Positions 27,128-40,260 of a stretch of 64,000 bases of DNA are shown here, piece after piece. Source of the DNA: Thiocystis violascens DSM 198 (GTDB lineage: Bacteria; Pseudomonadota; Gammaproteobacteria; Chromatiales; Chromatiaceae); NCBI RefSeq assembly GCF_000227745.2, contig NC_018012.1, positions 620,001 through 684,000 of the forward strand, given 5' to 3'. The notes below the pieces were generated by a model. The model searched no databases, was not told the DNA's origin, and worked only from the letters and a program-made list of their open reading frames with translations. How positions within the stretch are numbered: the first letter of the stretch is position 1; every line of letters starts with the position of its first letter. The position numbers and the translations under genes are program-made.

Positions 27128-28881
27128 TTCTTCGTGATGACACCCCGGATCATCGCGTTGTCGCTGACGCCGCTCGCGTTGTAGGCGCGGATCCGATAAA
27201 AGTAGATCGTTCCAGCCACTAAACCCGTTATCCGCGCGCTTGCTCCGTCACCCATGTCCCGATCCCGGTAGCCGTTCACGAAACGGCGGAAGTTATTTGT
27301 CGTGGAGAGATCCAGTCGGTAGCCGTCGGCTCCCGCCGATTCGCTCCAGTTGGCCGTGAACCCGCTGGAGTTGATGTGACTGGCGGTATTGATCGTGGGT
27401 GCGGCGGGGATTGCGGAAGGCATTGAGGAATCGCCGCCTTCTGCTTTGCTCGCGGTATTCAGCAAGTCAATGGCATCGGCGATCTCGATTCTCGGCTTGA
27501 CCAGGCCGGCATCGTTGATCGGGACGCCCGTGGCTTGGAGCGCGGTCAAGATTGCGTCAACAGTGGCCGTTGGCCGCGCCGATTTCAGGACGGCCCAGGC
27601 GCCCGCGACATGCGGCGCGGCCATGGACGTGCCGTTCCAGGTCTGAAAGCCATTGCCGATGATCGATGAATAAATGACGCTTCCCGGCGCTAGCAGATCC
27701 AGAAAACTGGCGTTGTTCGAGAACGAGGACATCTCGTCCGACTTCGTGGTGCTGCCGACGGTCACCGCGGTGGAGACGCAGCCAGGCGCGCCGATGGCGT
27801 TGGTGTAGCCGCCGTTACCGCTGGCAATGACGGTGGCGATCCCGACGCCGCGCAGTGCGTCGATTATCGGTTTGGTCGGATCCCGGTCGCAGGTCGTGGT
27901 GGAGACATCCCCGCCCAGGCTGAGATTCGCGGCGGCGATCGGATAGCTGTTCCGGAGCGCGTAAACCCGTTCGAGCCCCTTGATGATGTCGGAGGTGTAG
28001 GCCATCACGCAGCGCGCCCCGCCGCATTCGCGGGCGGGAAATCGGCTGTAGATCTGAATGGCGATCAACTGGGCGTCCCTGGCCACGCCCGAGAAGTTCG
28101 CGCCCCTGCCCGCCGCGATCCCGGCGACATGGGTGCCGTGACTGCAACCGTCGATGCCGGCATTGCAATTGAGTCCGGAATTGACCGCGGTGGACTCGCT
28201 CGCGCCTCCCGGGCACAGCGACGTGCTGCCTTGAGAACTGTAGCTTGACGAATAACAGGCCTCCGAGACCACTTTCCCGGCGAGGAAGGGGTGGTTTTTG
28301 TCCACGCCGGTATCCAGGATCGCGATGACCTGCCCCTGACCGCTATACCCAGCAAAGACGCTATTGCCTGTCGCGCCGATCAGGGGCAGGCTTTCGATCA
28401 GCGCGGGCGAATAGGCTTTGTCTTCAAAGACATCCAGAACCTCGGGGTCGTCGAGCAGATCCTGCACGTCGATCGCGTCGGCCTGCATGGCGAGTCCCTG
28501 CGCGCGATCGAACCGCTTCACACGCGATCCGACGCGATCCCGCCCATCCTGGAGCCCCAGTCGGTCGAGCAGGCGCTGCTGGCTTTCCGACAGCGCTGTC
28601 CGCGAGATGGGACGTGAATTGGAGTGCGCTTTCAAGCGCACGATGACCGGAACCGCACCCCGTTCAAAAGCCTGCTCCAGCAATCCATCGCGCCGTTGCG
28701 CCAGTTCGGCGGCAGGCGCGTTCGTCGTCATGAGAGGGTCGATGAAAGATTCCCAATCCTGCGTGGTGACCGCCGGATCCATGGTATCCAATGGCGTACC
28801 GGCCAGCGCGGAGAAAACCAGCACCAGGCCCAGGAGCGAGAGGAGCAATTGTCCAATTCGATGCTGATGCTTGGTTTTCAT
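27124..28881 (-). CDS. Secreted S8 (subtilisin-like) serine protease with FnIII domain
   Basis: The protein of about 585 residues has a signal peptide (HRIGQLLLSLLGLVLVFSALAG), a propeptide region, and a subtilase domain with VIAILDTGVDKNHP (Asp), CSHGTHVAGIAAG (His) and WNGTSMAAPHVAGAWA (Ser). A C-terminal fibronectin-III-like domain follows (about 500-585, TINTASHINSSGFTANW to GVSDNAMIRGV). ATG at 28881 was chosen because the signal peptide starts there; a longer frame to 28932 adds sequence before it. Several cysteines (for example EACYSSSYSS, GLNCNAGIDGC) suggest disulfides. It overlaps the phosphodiesterase gene downstream. Confidence 0.92.
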   Translation of the reverse strand: MKTKHQHRIGQLLLSLLGLVLVFSALAGTPLDTMDPAVTTQDWESFIDPLMTTNAPAAELAQRRDGLLEQAFERGAVPVIVRLKAHSNSRPISRTALSESQQRLLDRLGLQDGRDRVGSRVKRFDRAQGLAMQADAIDVQDLLDDPEVLDVFEDKAYSPALIESLPLIGATGNSVFAGYSGQGQVIAILDTGVDKNHPFLAGKVVSEACYSSSYSSQGSTSLCPGGASESTAVNSGLNCNAGIDGCSHGTHVAGIAAGRGANFSGVARDAQLIAIQIYSRFPARECGGARCVMAYTSDIIKGLERVYALRNSYPIAAANLSLGGDVSTTTCDRDPTKPIIDALRGVGIATVIASGNGGYTNAIGAPGCVSTAVTVGSTTKSDEMSSFSNNASFLDLLAPGSVIYSSIIGNGFQTWNGTSMAAPHVAGAWAVLKSARPTATVDAILTALQATGVPINDAGLVKPRIEIADAIDLLNTASKAEGGDSSMPSAIPAAPTINTASHINSSGFTANWSESAGADGYRLDLSTTNNFRRFVNGYRDRDMGDGASARITGLVAGTIYFYRIRAYNASGVSDNAMIRGVITKK

Positions 28882-29071
28882 CGTCAAGGATCCAATGTCT
28901 GCTGGTCGGGAAACGGGGATGGCAACATTCATCCTTACTTTTCCGCAAAGGATGGCATACCTTTCCGGCTTGCGGCGTGACCCGTGTCACGGTTTTCTGG
29001 AACCGCATGAATGAAAAAGAGAAAAAACCGTCTTTATTCGCCTTCCTCGCACGTCATTTGAGAACGCCAAG

Positions 29072-31147
29072 ATGTCATTCAAACCAAGCACCTGCTATGA
29101 ATGCGACGCCAATTGCGCCATCGAGGTCGAACTCGACGAGGCGGGCGAGCCGATCGGCGTCAAGGGTCCGGATTGTCCGCGCTGTTATGTGCAGATCGAT
29201 CGGCGCAATCATCCCGAGCGCCTGCTGTATCCGCTCAAGCGGGTCGGACCGCGCGGCAGCGGCGCCTTCGAGCGAATCTCCTGGGACGAGGCGTTGGACA
29301 CCATCGCCGCGCGTCTCGCCGCGGTCAAGTCCACGCATGGCGCGCCGGCAGTGGCCTTTTTCGCCGGTTATACCAAGGAAGCGCGGCCCCAGCTTCAGCG
29401 GTTGGCGCACGCCTTCGGCTCGCCCAATTATCTGACCGAAAGCGGCTGCTGTTTCTCCGCGACCATGGTCGCCGAGAAGGTGACCTTCGGCTACAAGATC
29501 AAAACCACCTCGACCGTGATCTCGCCCAAGACGCGCTGTCATCTGATCTGGTCGACCAATCCGCGCGGCTCCATTCCGCCGTTCGATACGCACGGGCTGG
29601 TCACGCTCAAGGCGGGTCGGCGGATGATCGTGGTGGATCCGCGTCGTACCCCAATGGTCGATCAGGCCGACATCCATCTGCGCATCCGGCCTGGCACGGA
29701 TGGCGCCCTGGCGCTCGGGTTCCATCATCTGATCTTCGAGAACGGCTGGCAGGATCAAGCCTTTCTGGACGAATGGGCGACTGGCGTCGCGTCCTTCCGC
29801 GAGTATGTCCGCGACTTCACGCCCGCGCGGGTGGCGACGATCTGCGGCATCGATGAGACCAATCTGCGCGCGGCGGTCGAACTCTTCGCGACCACCGCGC
29901 CGGCCCAGATCACCCTGTCGCCGACCGCGACCGTGCAGCACAGCAACGGTTTTCAGAACCATCGGGCGGTGATTCTGCTCTCGGCCGTGACTGGCAATCT
30001 GGATCGCGAGGGCGGCAACCGCTTCTTCAACGACAAGTTCATGCCCAAGCCGATCGAGCTGTTCGACTATTGCCGCAAACATCTCCCGCCGCGCATCGGC
30101 GACGAGGTCTATCCGGTCTGGACGAAATACTGGCCGGCGGGACAGAGCATGCTGTTGCCGGACTGTATCCTCGACGGTCGGCCGCAGCGGGTGCGGGCGT
30201 TACTCGCCATGGGCATCAACACGGCCATGTGGCCGAATTCAAAGCGCATGGAACAGGCGTTGGGCGCGCTGGATTTTTTCGCCGTAACCGATTTCTTCCA
30301 TAATCCGGCCACGCTTCAGGCCGACATCGTCCTGCCGGCGGCGACCAATCTGGAACGGCCCGCGCTGATCGCCTATCCGGGCTGCGCCTATCAGGGCGAG
30401 TTGCGCTATCGCCGTCCGGTGGTCGCGCCCAAGGGCGAGGCGCGGCCCGATGGCGCCATCTTTCTGGAACTCGGCGTACGTCTCGGGATGGGCGATCAAT
30501 TCTGGCAGGGCGACCTGGAAGCCTCCTGGAGCGAGGCGGCGGAAGGCATCCCGGAGGAGATCCGCGAGGAGGTGTTCGCGAATCCCGATGGCGTGACGGT
30601 CTATGCGCAAGCGATCGAGGATCTGGTCGAACATGGCTTTCTGGACGCGGATCGACTCTATCGACTGCGCGGTTTCCCGACCGCCAGCGGCAAGGTGGAA
30701 TTCGATTCGGCCGAATTGCGCGCGGCCGGCCATGACGGATTGCCCCTCTATCGCGAGCCGGCCGAGAGTCCGCTGTCGACCCCCGAGATCGCCCGCGACT
30801 ATCCGCTGGTCCTGACCAGCGGGGCGCGGACCAAGTTCGACACTCACTCTCAGCATCAGCGCATGGAACGCATGCGCCGCGCGGTTCCCGACCCCTTGGT
30901 CGAAATCCATCCGTCGGATGCCGAGCCGCGCGGGATCGCGGATGGCGAGTCGGTCAGGGTGCGCTCGCCGCGTGGCGAGGTGCGCTTCGTCGCCCGCGTG
31001 ACCGACCGCATTAAGCCCGGCGTGGTGCACTGCGCGCACGGCTGGAATAGCGCCAATATCAACGAGCTGACCGATGACCGCCATCTCGATCCGATCAGCG
31101 GATTTCCGCCGTTCAAGTCGGGATTATGCGAAGTGGAGCGGCTTTAA
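29072..31147 (+). CDS. Molybdopterin-dependent oxidoreductase, DMSO-reductase family
   Basis: This 691-residue protein starts with a [4Fe-4S] binding region (Cys8, Cys11, Cys15 and Cys35 or Cys38), followed by the molybdopterin domains (PLKRVGPRGSGAFERISWDEAL, VIDPRRT-like VVDPRRTPMVDQAD, and a C-terminal dinucleotide-binding domain with VRVRSPRGEV and NSANINELTDDRHLDPISG). Cys126-Cys127 in TESGCCFSA lie where the metal ligand is usually found, suggesting a cysteine-ligated molybdenum or tungsten. There is no Tat signal, so it is probably cytoplasmic. No electron-transfer subunit is adjacent. The substrate cannot be told from sequence alone. Confidence 0.85.
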   Translation: MSFKPSTCYECDANCAIEVELDEAGEPIGVKGPDCPRCYVQIDRRNHPERLLYPLKRVGPRGSGAFERISWDEALDTIAARLAAVKSTHGAPAVAFFAGYTKEARPQLQRLAHAFGSPNYLTESGCCFSATMVAEKVTFGYKIKTTSTVISPKTRCHLIWSTNPRGSIPPFDTHGLVTLKAGRRMIVVDPRRTPMVDQADIHLRIRPGTDGALALGFHHLIFENGWQDQAFLDEWATGVASFREYVRDFTPARVATICGIDETNLRAAVELFATTAPAQITLSPTATVQHSNGFQNHRAVILLSAVTGNLDREGGNRFFNDKFMPKPIELFDYCRKHLPPRIGDEVYPVWTKYWPAGQSMLLPDCILDGRPQRVRALLAMGINTAMWPNSKRMEQALGALDFFAVTDFFHNPATLQADIVLPAATNLERPALIAYPGCAYQGELRYRRPVVAPKGEARPDGAIFLELGVRLGMGDQFWQGDLEASWSEAAEGIPEEIREEVFANPDGVTVYAQAIEDLVEHGFLDADRLYRLRGFPTASGKVEFDSAELRAAGHDGLPLYREPAESPLSTPEIARDYPLVLTSGARTKFDTHSQHQRMERMRRAVPDPLVEIHPSDAEPRGIADGESVRVRSPRGEVRFVARVTDRIKPGVVHCAHGWNSANINELTDDRHLDPISGFPPFKSGLCEVERL

Positions 31148-31152
31148 ACGTC

Positions 31153-32004
31153 ATGCCCTTCATCGGTGTTCTGCCCGAACGCGAGTCTCTGTTCCAGCCG
31201 CAACCCCGGCGCGAGGTCGCGGTCAGCGATGCCGCCGCCTGGCGGCTGAATCCCCAGCACCGACAGGTGTACGACAAACTCACGCTGGCGCTCGACGCCG
31301 GGCTGAAGGCGGCGCCCTGCGGGGTCGATCCGCGCGACTGCGGCATCGCCCCCGATACCCTGGTCTTCGTCAAGCCCATCGTCAATCTCGCCGGCATGGC
31401 GGTGCGCGCCCGGGCGGTGGCCGCCGACGCCGTTCCACCAGAGGCCGGCAGTTTCTGGTGCGAGCGGCTCCAAGGCACCCATACGAGCAGCGATTGTCTG
31501 GTACGTGATGGCCGTGCGATCTGGTTTGCCCATACGCGCGGATCGGACGAGAAACACCACGAACGTCCGATCTATTGGGACGTGGGCGTGCCTTTGCCGG
31601 AGTTGGAGCCCGTGCTCGCGCGGTGGGTGGCGGATCATCTGCGGGGGTATACGGGGCTATGCAATCTGGAACTGATCGGCGGGCGGCCCATCGAGGCGCA
31701 TCTGCGCGGCTCCAACGGCTTTTTCGACTTCTACGGTCCCGAGTTCCTGTCCGCCTGGGTCGCACTCGTGGACGACAAGTCTTGCGCGCCGCCGCCGCCG
31801 ATTCCAGGTGGATTGGTAATCTCGGTCTTTGGCGCCAAGGAACTCAGTCTTGAGCAGCAAGCGCGGATTTCCGCGCTTGGGGTGAAGATCCAACCGGATC
31901 TCCACACCCCTGATCGGTCGGCTATTCTGCGCTGTCGGGATAAGTCCCTGGGTCTGACTCTGTGCGGCCAATTGGGACTGACACGCAACAATCAGACGGC
32001 GTAA
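31153..32004 (+). CDS. Unknown protein paired with the molybdopterin oxidoreductase, ATP-grasp-like C-terminus
   Basis: I do not recognise this 283-residue protein. Its middle part contains TLVFVKPIVNLAGMAVRA and GSFWCERLQGTHTSSDCLV. The later LCNLELIGGRPIEAHLRGSNGFFDFYG resembles the metal-binding segment near the end of ATP-grasp enzymes (NLELIGG-IIEAHLR). There is no membrane segment. It begins five bases after the oxidoreductase, so both are probably one operon and may act together. An in-frame ATG at 31126 overlapping the oxidoreductase is possible. The stop TAA lies in a repeat arm. Confidence 0.55.
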   Translation: MPFIGVLPERESLFQPQPRREVAVSDAAAWRLNPQHRQVYDKLTLALDAGLKAAPCGVDPRDCGIAPDTLVFVKPIVNLAGMAVRARAVAADAVPPEAGSFWCERLQGTHTSSDCLVRDGRAIWFAHTRGSDEKHHERPIYWDVGVPLPELEPVLARWVADHLRGYTGLCNLELIGGRPIEAHLRGSNGFFDFYGPEFLSAWVALVDDKSCAPPPPIPGGLVISVFGAKELSLEQQARISALGVKIQPDLHTPDRSAILRCRDKSLGLTLCGQLGLTRNNQTA

Positions 32005-32086
32005 ACCGCGCCAGCACCGGCGCGGCTGGCTCCTGTAAGACCGAGCCGATGCGCAAGCAACGCAGAGTGCTCAAGACGCGGTTTAC
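32001..32086. repeat. Repeat element 5, 86-bp inverted pair filling a convergent gap
   Basis: GTAAACCGCGCC (32001-32012) and GACGCGGTTTAC (32075-32086) are inverted copies with one mismatch. Each arm supplies the TAA stop of one convergent gene: 32002-32004 on the plus strand and 32083-32085 for yhbY on the minus strand. The unit therefore occupies the whole intergenic space. Confidence 0.7.
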
Positions 32087-32385
32087 AGTTTGGGCAAAAC
32101 GATCGGCTCGCGTTTGTCCGGATTTGCACGGTAAAAGGCGGCGACATTGCCGATGCGGGTGATGAGATTGGCCTGAGTGCGTTCCTGAATGACTGCAATG
32201 GCTGCGTCGCGTGCCTCGCGGTCGCCCGCGTTGATGCGGATCTTGAGCAACTCATGGTGGCTCATGGCGATCTCGATCTCGGCCAGGACGGACTCGGTAA
32301 GCCCGTGCTGACCGACGAGGACGACGGGATTGAGATGGTGCACCTGCTTTTTGAGCCAGCGCTTCTGTTTTTCGGTAATGGTCAT
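32083..32385 (-). CDS. yhbY: Ribosome assembly RNA-binding protein YhbY
   Basis: This 100-residue protein is a single CRM (CRS1-YhbY) domain with LTEKQKRWLKKQVHHLNPVV-type start (here ITEKQKRWLKKQ), VGQHGLTESVLAEIEIAMSHHELLKIRI and VIQERTQANLITRIGNVAAFYR. YhbY binds pre-50S particles. The length is normal. It converges with the unknown gene ending at 32004, and its stop codon lies in the dispersed repeat. Confidence 0.95.
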   Translation of the reverse strand: MTITEKQKRWLKKQVHHLNPVVLVGQHGLTESVLAEIEIAMSHHELLKIRINAGDREARDAAIAVIQERTQANLITRIGNVAAFYRANPDKREPIVLPKL

Positions 32386-32413
32386 GTGGTGTTCATCGGT
32401 TATTGATCGGAGG

Positions 32414-32450
32414 CGACGCGGTCTCCATCGCTCGCAATGGAAACCGCGTC
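32414..32450. repeat. Compact TAAACCGCGTC-type hairpin
   Basis: GACGCGGT (32414-32421) pairs with ACCGCGTC (32443-32450), and CCAT pairs with ATGG inside, with a short loop. This is a 37-base version of the repeat located between yhbY and pgm, both on the minus strand. Confidence 0.6.
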
Positions 32451-32543
32451 TCTCCGCGCATGGTGAATCGTCTGACGGATCAGGTTACGGTGAAAGGATA
32501 GGTCGCTCTTCGTCGCGATTTCAATGAAGGGACGGATCCTCGA

Positions 32544-34208
<1,665 letters not shown>

Positions 34209-34272
34209 CTACACTGAGCGGAGCAGCGCGGGCGTCGTGAGGCGGTATGCGCGAACGCGTCGGTCCTATCGC

Positions 34273-34285
34273 TTAAAACCGCGTC
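34273..34285 (+). repeat. TTAAAACCGCGTC copy with one extra A
   Basis: This lies in the divergent pgm/htpG spacer and carries one additional A compared with the consensus. It does not overlap a recognised stop codon. Confidence 0.5.
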
Positions 34286-34478
34286 GAGTGATGATATGCG
34301 ATATCTTGGGTGGCCCAAGCCTCGCGGTAACCGACGGCGGCCGGTGAGGCGAGGCAATCGAAGTCAGACATTGTATCCCCCGAAGCCCGTGCGACAATAA
34401 CCGGATTGGCGTCGAAGACCGCTTCGCGCCATTGGTTTCAAGATTCAACTCAATCGAAACAGAAGGTAACCACACAAC

Positions 34479-37238
<2,760 letters not shown>

Positions 37239-37485
37239 CGGCATGTTCGGCATGATCGGCGGCGTCGGTGCGATCGGTCCATTCGCCGCCTCTCCGTGGG
37301 TGGGTTGTTTTCGGCGAATCACCTTAAACGGCGTTTCATCGACTGTTTCAGGCGGCCGTTGACTGGCGCTGCCCGCCCGGCGCGTACCGCGCCGGGCGCG
37401 GTTGACGGCGGGGCGGTCATGGAAAAACACAGGGAGCACCCCATTCTGGTAAGATGTCCGCCATCTTTTTTTACGGGAAACGCTC

Positions 37486-37857
37486 ATGGCCGTCGTTGAA
37501 CTCGAAACATCCAACTTTGAACAGACCATCCAGGACAACGACTTTGTGATCGTTGATTTCTGGGCGCCCTGGTGCGGACCCTGTCGTTCGTTCGCGCCGG
37601 TTTACGAGAAGGTTTCGCAAGATTTCGACGACGTGATCTTCGCTAAGGTGAATACGGAAGAGCATCAGGAGATTGCGGCGCACTTTCAGATCCGATCCAT
37701 TCCGACCCTGATGATCTTTCGTGAGCAGGTCATTATCTTCTCCCAGGCTGGCGCCTTGCCGGAGGGGTCGTTCCGCGATCTTCTCGCGAAGGCCGGGGAA
37801 CTCGACATGGTCGACGTGAAACGCCAGATTGCCGAACAAGCAGCCAATCAAGCCTAG
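37486..37857 (+). CDS. Thioredoxin-family protein
   Basis: This 123-residue cytoplasmic protein has the thioredoxin fold with the active site WAPWCGPC (Cys30, Cys33), VIFAKVNTEEHQEIAAHFQIRSIPTLMIF with the cis-proline, and a short extra C-terminal helix (VDVKRQIAEQAANQA). The active site and lack of an N-terminal zinc domain place it near TrxA, with a somewhat longer tail. A general disulfide reductase role is likely. It stands alone. Confidence 0.92.
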   Translation: MAVVELETSNFEQTIQDNDFVIVDFWAPWCGPCRSFAPVYEKVSQDFDDVIFAKVNTEEHQEIAAHFQIRSIPTLMIFREQVIIFSQAGALPEGSFRDLLAKAGELDMVDVKRQIAEQAANQA

Positions 37858-37987
37858 ACGCGCGATTTCGCGGTCGGATGTCCATTATTCACGTCGGGTG
37901 GATCCGAATTCACTAGATGGCGCGGTGACTGACGTCATCAGGTTCGCCACGGATTCGGCGGCGTCCCATCGAGTGCCTTGAATCCAG

Positions 37988-38497
37988 ATGACACCGAACT
38001 CATCTCACCTCTCGCCTGCGGCTTGCCTGCTCTTGGAGCGTCCGAATGTGGGCGCCCTGATGAGTTTGTGCGAGGAGAACCACGGCCGGTTGCTGCGTCT
38101 GGCTCCGGGGCTTCGAGATGCCGCGGGGCGACTCACTTCGCGTCGTTCCGGTGGCGTCGATCTGCACCTTGAGGTCGAGGAGCAGGCCCCTTACACCACG
38201 CAGCTACGTCTGACCCACGTTTTCCATCTTCCCGGCTCCACGGATCCACGCCCCGAACCCAACGCACGTCTGCGGGTCTACCACGATGCGCGGCAGGTTG
38301 AGGTTCTTGATTTGCGTCAATCGGTGTTGCCGCTGCGGGGCGGCTATCAGCATCCCGCGCTCGCGGACAAGTGGCAGGCAAACCTTTTCCTCGCAAAATG
38401 GCTGACGTTTTGCCTTCGTCAGGGACATTGCTTTCAGCATCGCGAAGTTTCCGTGCCACCTCTGGGGTTTGTCGAGTCCACGCCTTTCTGCACCTGA
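37988..38497 (+). CDS. DUF1249 domain protein (YqiB-like)
   Basis: This 169-residue protein matches the DUF1249/YqiB family: LMSLCEENHGRLLRLAP near the N-terminus, then YTTQLRLTHVFHLPG, NARLRVYHDARQVEVLDLRQ and the C-terminal DKWQANLFLAKWLTFCLRQGH. The family is widespread in gammaproteobacteria, often near cpdA and nudF, which are absent here. The function is unknown. Confidence 0.88.
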   Translation: MTPNSSHLSPAACLLLERPNVGALMSLCEENHGRLLRLAPGLRDAAGRLTSRRSGGVDLHLEVEEQAPYTTQLRLTHVFHLPGSTDPRPEPNARLRVYHDARQVEVLDLRQSVLPLRGGYQHPALADKWQANLFLAKWLTFCLRQGHCFQHREVSVPPLGFVESTPFCT

Positions 38498-38575
38498 TAT
38501 CCGTTCGGCATGCCATGCGTGGCGGGCGCCCATGCTCTCCCCTCTGAAATCCACAAGCGCCGTCTTGAAATGGCA

Positions 38576-38604
38576 AAAATGTTGACTAATTTAGTCGATA
38601 AGAC
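38576..38604 (+). promoter_or_regulatory. IscR-type operator upstream of iscR
   Basis: The sequence around TTGACTAATTTAGTCGATA (38582-38600) contains the dyad TTGACTAnnTTAGTCgA. It fits the type 1 IscR site seen upstream of isc operons (GACT-N6-AGTC core). It overlaps the expected promoter of the iscR gene, 64 bases before its start, so negative autoregulation is likely. Confidence 0.72.
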
Positions 38605-38663
38605 AAGGCGTTTGAAACGCCAACCGACTCGACCACCACAGACACGCTACAGGCACCCGAATT

Positions 38664-39149
38664 ATGAGACTCTCGACGAAAGGCCGATATGCGGTGACCG
38701 CCATGCTTGAACTTGCGCTGCATTCAGGCAAAGGTCCGGTGACATTGGCGGACATCTCCGTGAGCCAGGGGATTTCGCTTTCGTACCTCGAACAATTGTT
38801 TGCGGCCTTGCGCGCGAAAAAACTCGTGCGCGGCGTCCGCGGGCCGGGTGGGGGATACTATCTCGGGAAAACGGCGGGGGAGATTACCGTCGCCAACATT
38901 ATCTGCGCCGTGGACGAATGGGTCGAATTCACTCGCTGCGGAGGGCGTGAGAATTGTCACGATGGACAACGCTGCTTGACGCATCATCTTTGGGATCAGT
39001 TGAGCGATGAAATTTTTCGTTTCCTGGACGCGATCACGCTCCAGGATTTGATTGATCGCGGTCAACGGCAAGTCCCGGCACCCTTGAAGGTCGAGAAGAC
39101 CGAGCCGGATCCTGGTCTGGAGCGGGACAGAAAACGCCGGGCTGCGTGA
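38664..39149 (+). CDS. iscR: Iron-sulfur cluster regulator IscR
   Basis: IscR is an Rrf2-family [2Fe-2S] repressor of iron-sulfur assembly genes. The 161-residue protein begins [19 protein letters not shown], has the winged-helix recognition region [15 protein letters not shown] and wing [13 protein letters not shown]. The cluster ligands Cys92, Cys98, Cys104 and His107 are all present at E. coli positions. Unusually, iscS-iscU-iscA do not follow; prmB is next. The IscR-type site upstream suggests autoregulation. Confidence 0.95.
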   Translation: MRLSTKGRYAVTAMLELALHSGKGPVTLADISVSQGISLSYLEQLFAALRAKKLVRGVRGPGGGYYLGKTAGEITVANIICAVDEWVEFTRCGGRENCHDGQRCLTHHLWDQLSDEIFRFLDAITLQDLIDRGQRQVPAPLKVEKTEPDPGLERDRKRRAA

Positions 39150-39336
39150 ATCTCCGCGATGGTCTGGCCGCGCCGGGTTTCTCAAGGCCCGCCCTCCGCA
39201 AAAAAGTATTCGCTCATCAAGGTCAAGCTGAAAACATCCCCCCAGCGGTGTTATGCTTGCCCGCTCATCTGCATGTCGCGGTCATCGCCGCGTCATCTCT
39301 TTATCTGGCCAAGGACCAACCTGATCGATATTCGCT

Positions 39337-40260
39337 ATGGCAGAACAGCCGGACGGTTTGATCACGATTCAAGACTTCGTGCGCTGGGGCGCGAGCCGGT
39401 TTAATGCGGCAGGTCTTTTTTTTGGGCACGGCACCGACAATGCCATCGATGAAGCCGCGCAGTTGGTTCTGAGCGGTCTGCATCTGGAACCCGGATTGCC
39501 CACGGGGTTCTACGATTGCCGTTTGACGCCCGCCGAACGGGTGCTGGTGTGTGATCTGATCGAGCGGCGGGTCGTGGAGCGGGTTCCCGCCGCCTACCTG
39601 ACCGGACGCGCCTGGTTCGCCGGCTTGGAATTCTCGGTCAATCCGCATGTGCTGGTGCCCCGTTCGCCGATCGCCGAGTTGGTCGAGGCCGGTTTCGACC
39701 CCTGGATCGACAGCGAGCGGGTTGGCCGCGTCCTGGATCTCTGTACCGGCAGCGGTTGCATCGGCATCGCGGCTGCGACCTATCTTCCGGATGCGGATGT
39801 GGATCTGGTGGATATTTCGCCGGAGGCATTGGAGGTCGCTCGCCGCAATGTCGAGCGTTCTGGCGTCGGGGAGCGGATTCGGGTGCTGGAATCCGATCTG
39901 TTCGCCGCGCTGACGGGCAGTCAGTACGACGTCATCGTCTCCAACCCCCCGTATGTCTCCCGGCTCGAATTCGCGGGACTCCCCGCCGAATATCACAACG
40001 AGCCGGAATTGGGGCTGCTAGGCGGCGAGGATGGACTCGACCTCGTGATCCGCATCCTCAGCGACGCCGCTCGGTATCTGACCGAGGGCGGCATTCTGAT
40101 CGTCGAGGTCGGCAATTCGGCCCCCGCCCTTCAGCAGCGTTTGCCGGAGGTTCCCTTCACCTGGCTCGAATTCGAGCGTGGCGGGGAGGGCGTGTTTCTG
40201 CTGCTGCGCGAACAACTTGTCGAGTACCAACCGCAATTCGAGGAGGCGTTCATTACATGA
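39337..40260 (+). CDS. prmB: Ribosomal protein L3 N5-glutamine methyltransferase
   Basis: PrmB methylates a glutamine in L3. The 307-residue protein has the SAM-binding VLDLCTGSGCIGIA (about 132-145) and the catalytic NPPY at residues 203-206, with the PrmB-type context YHNEPELGLLGGEDGLDLV. The N-terminal helical domain with YLTGRAWFAGLEFSVNPHVLVPRSPIAELVE distinguishes PrmB from PrmC. Its stop overlaps the next gene by four bases. Confidence 0.94.
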   Translation: MAEQPDGLITIQDFVRWGASRFNAAGLFFGHGTDNAIDEAAQLVLSGLHLEPGLPTGFYDCRLTPAERVLVCDLIERRVVERVPAAYLTGRAWFAGLEFSVNPHVLVPRSPIAELVEAGFDPWIDSERVGRVLDLCTGSGCIGIAAATYLPDADVDLVDISPEALEVARRNVERSGVGERIRVLESDLFAALTGSQYDVIVSNPPYVSRLEFAGLPAEYHNEPELGLLGGEDGLDLVIRILSDAARYLTEGGILIVEVGNSAPALQQRLPEVPFTWLEFERGGEGVFLLLREQLVEYQPQFEEAFIT

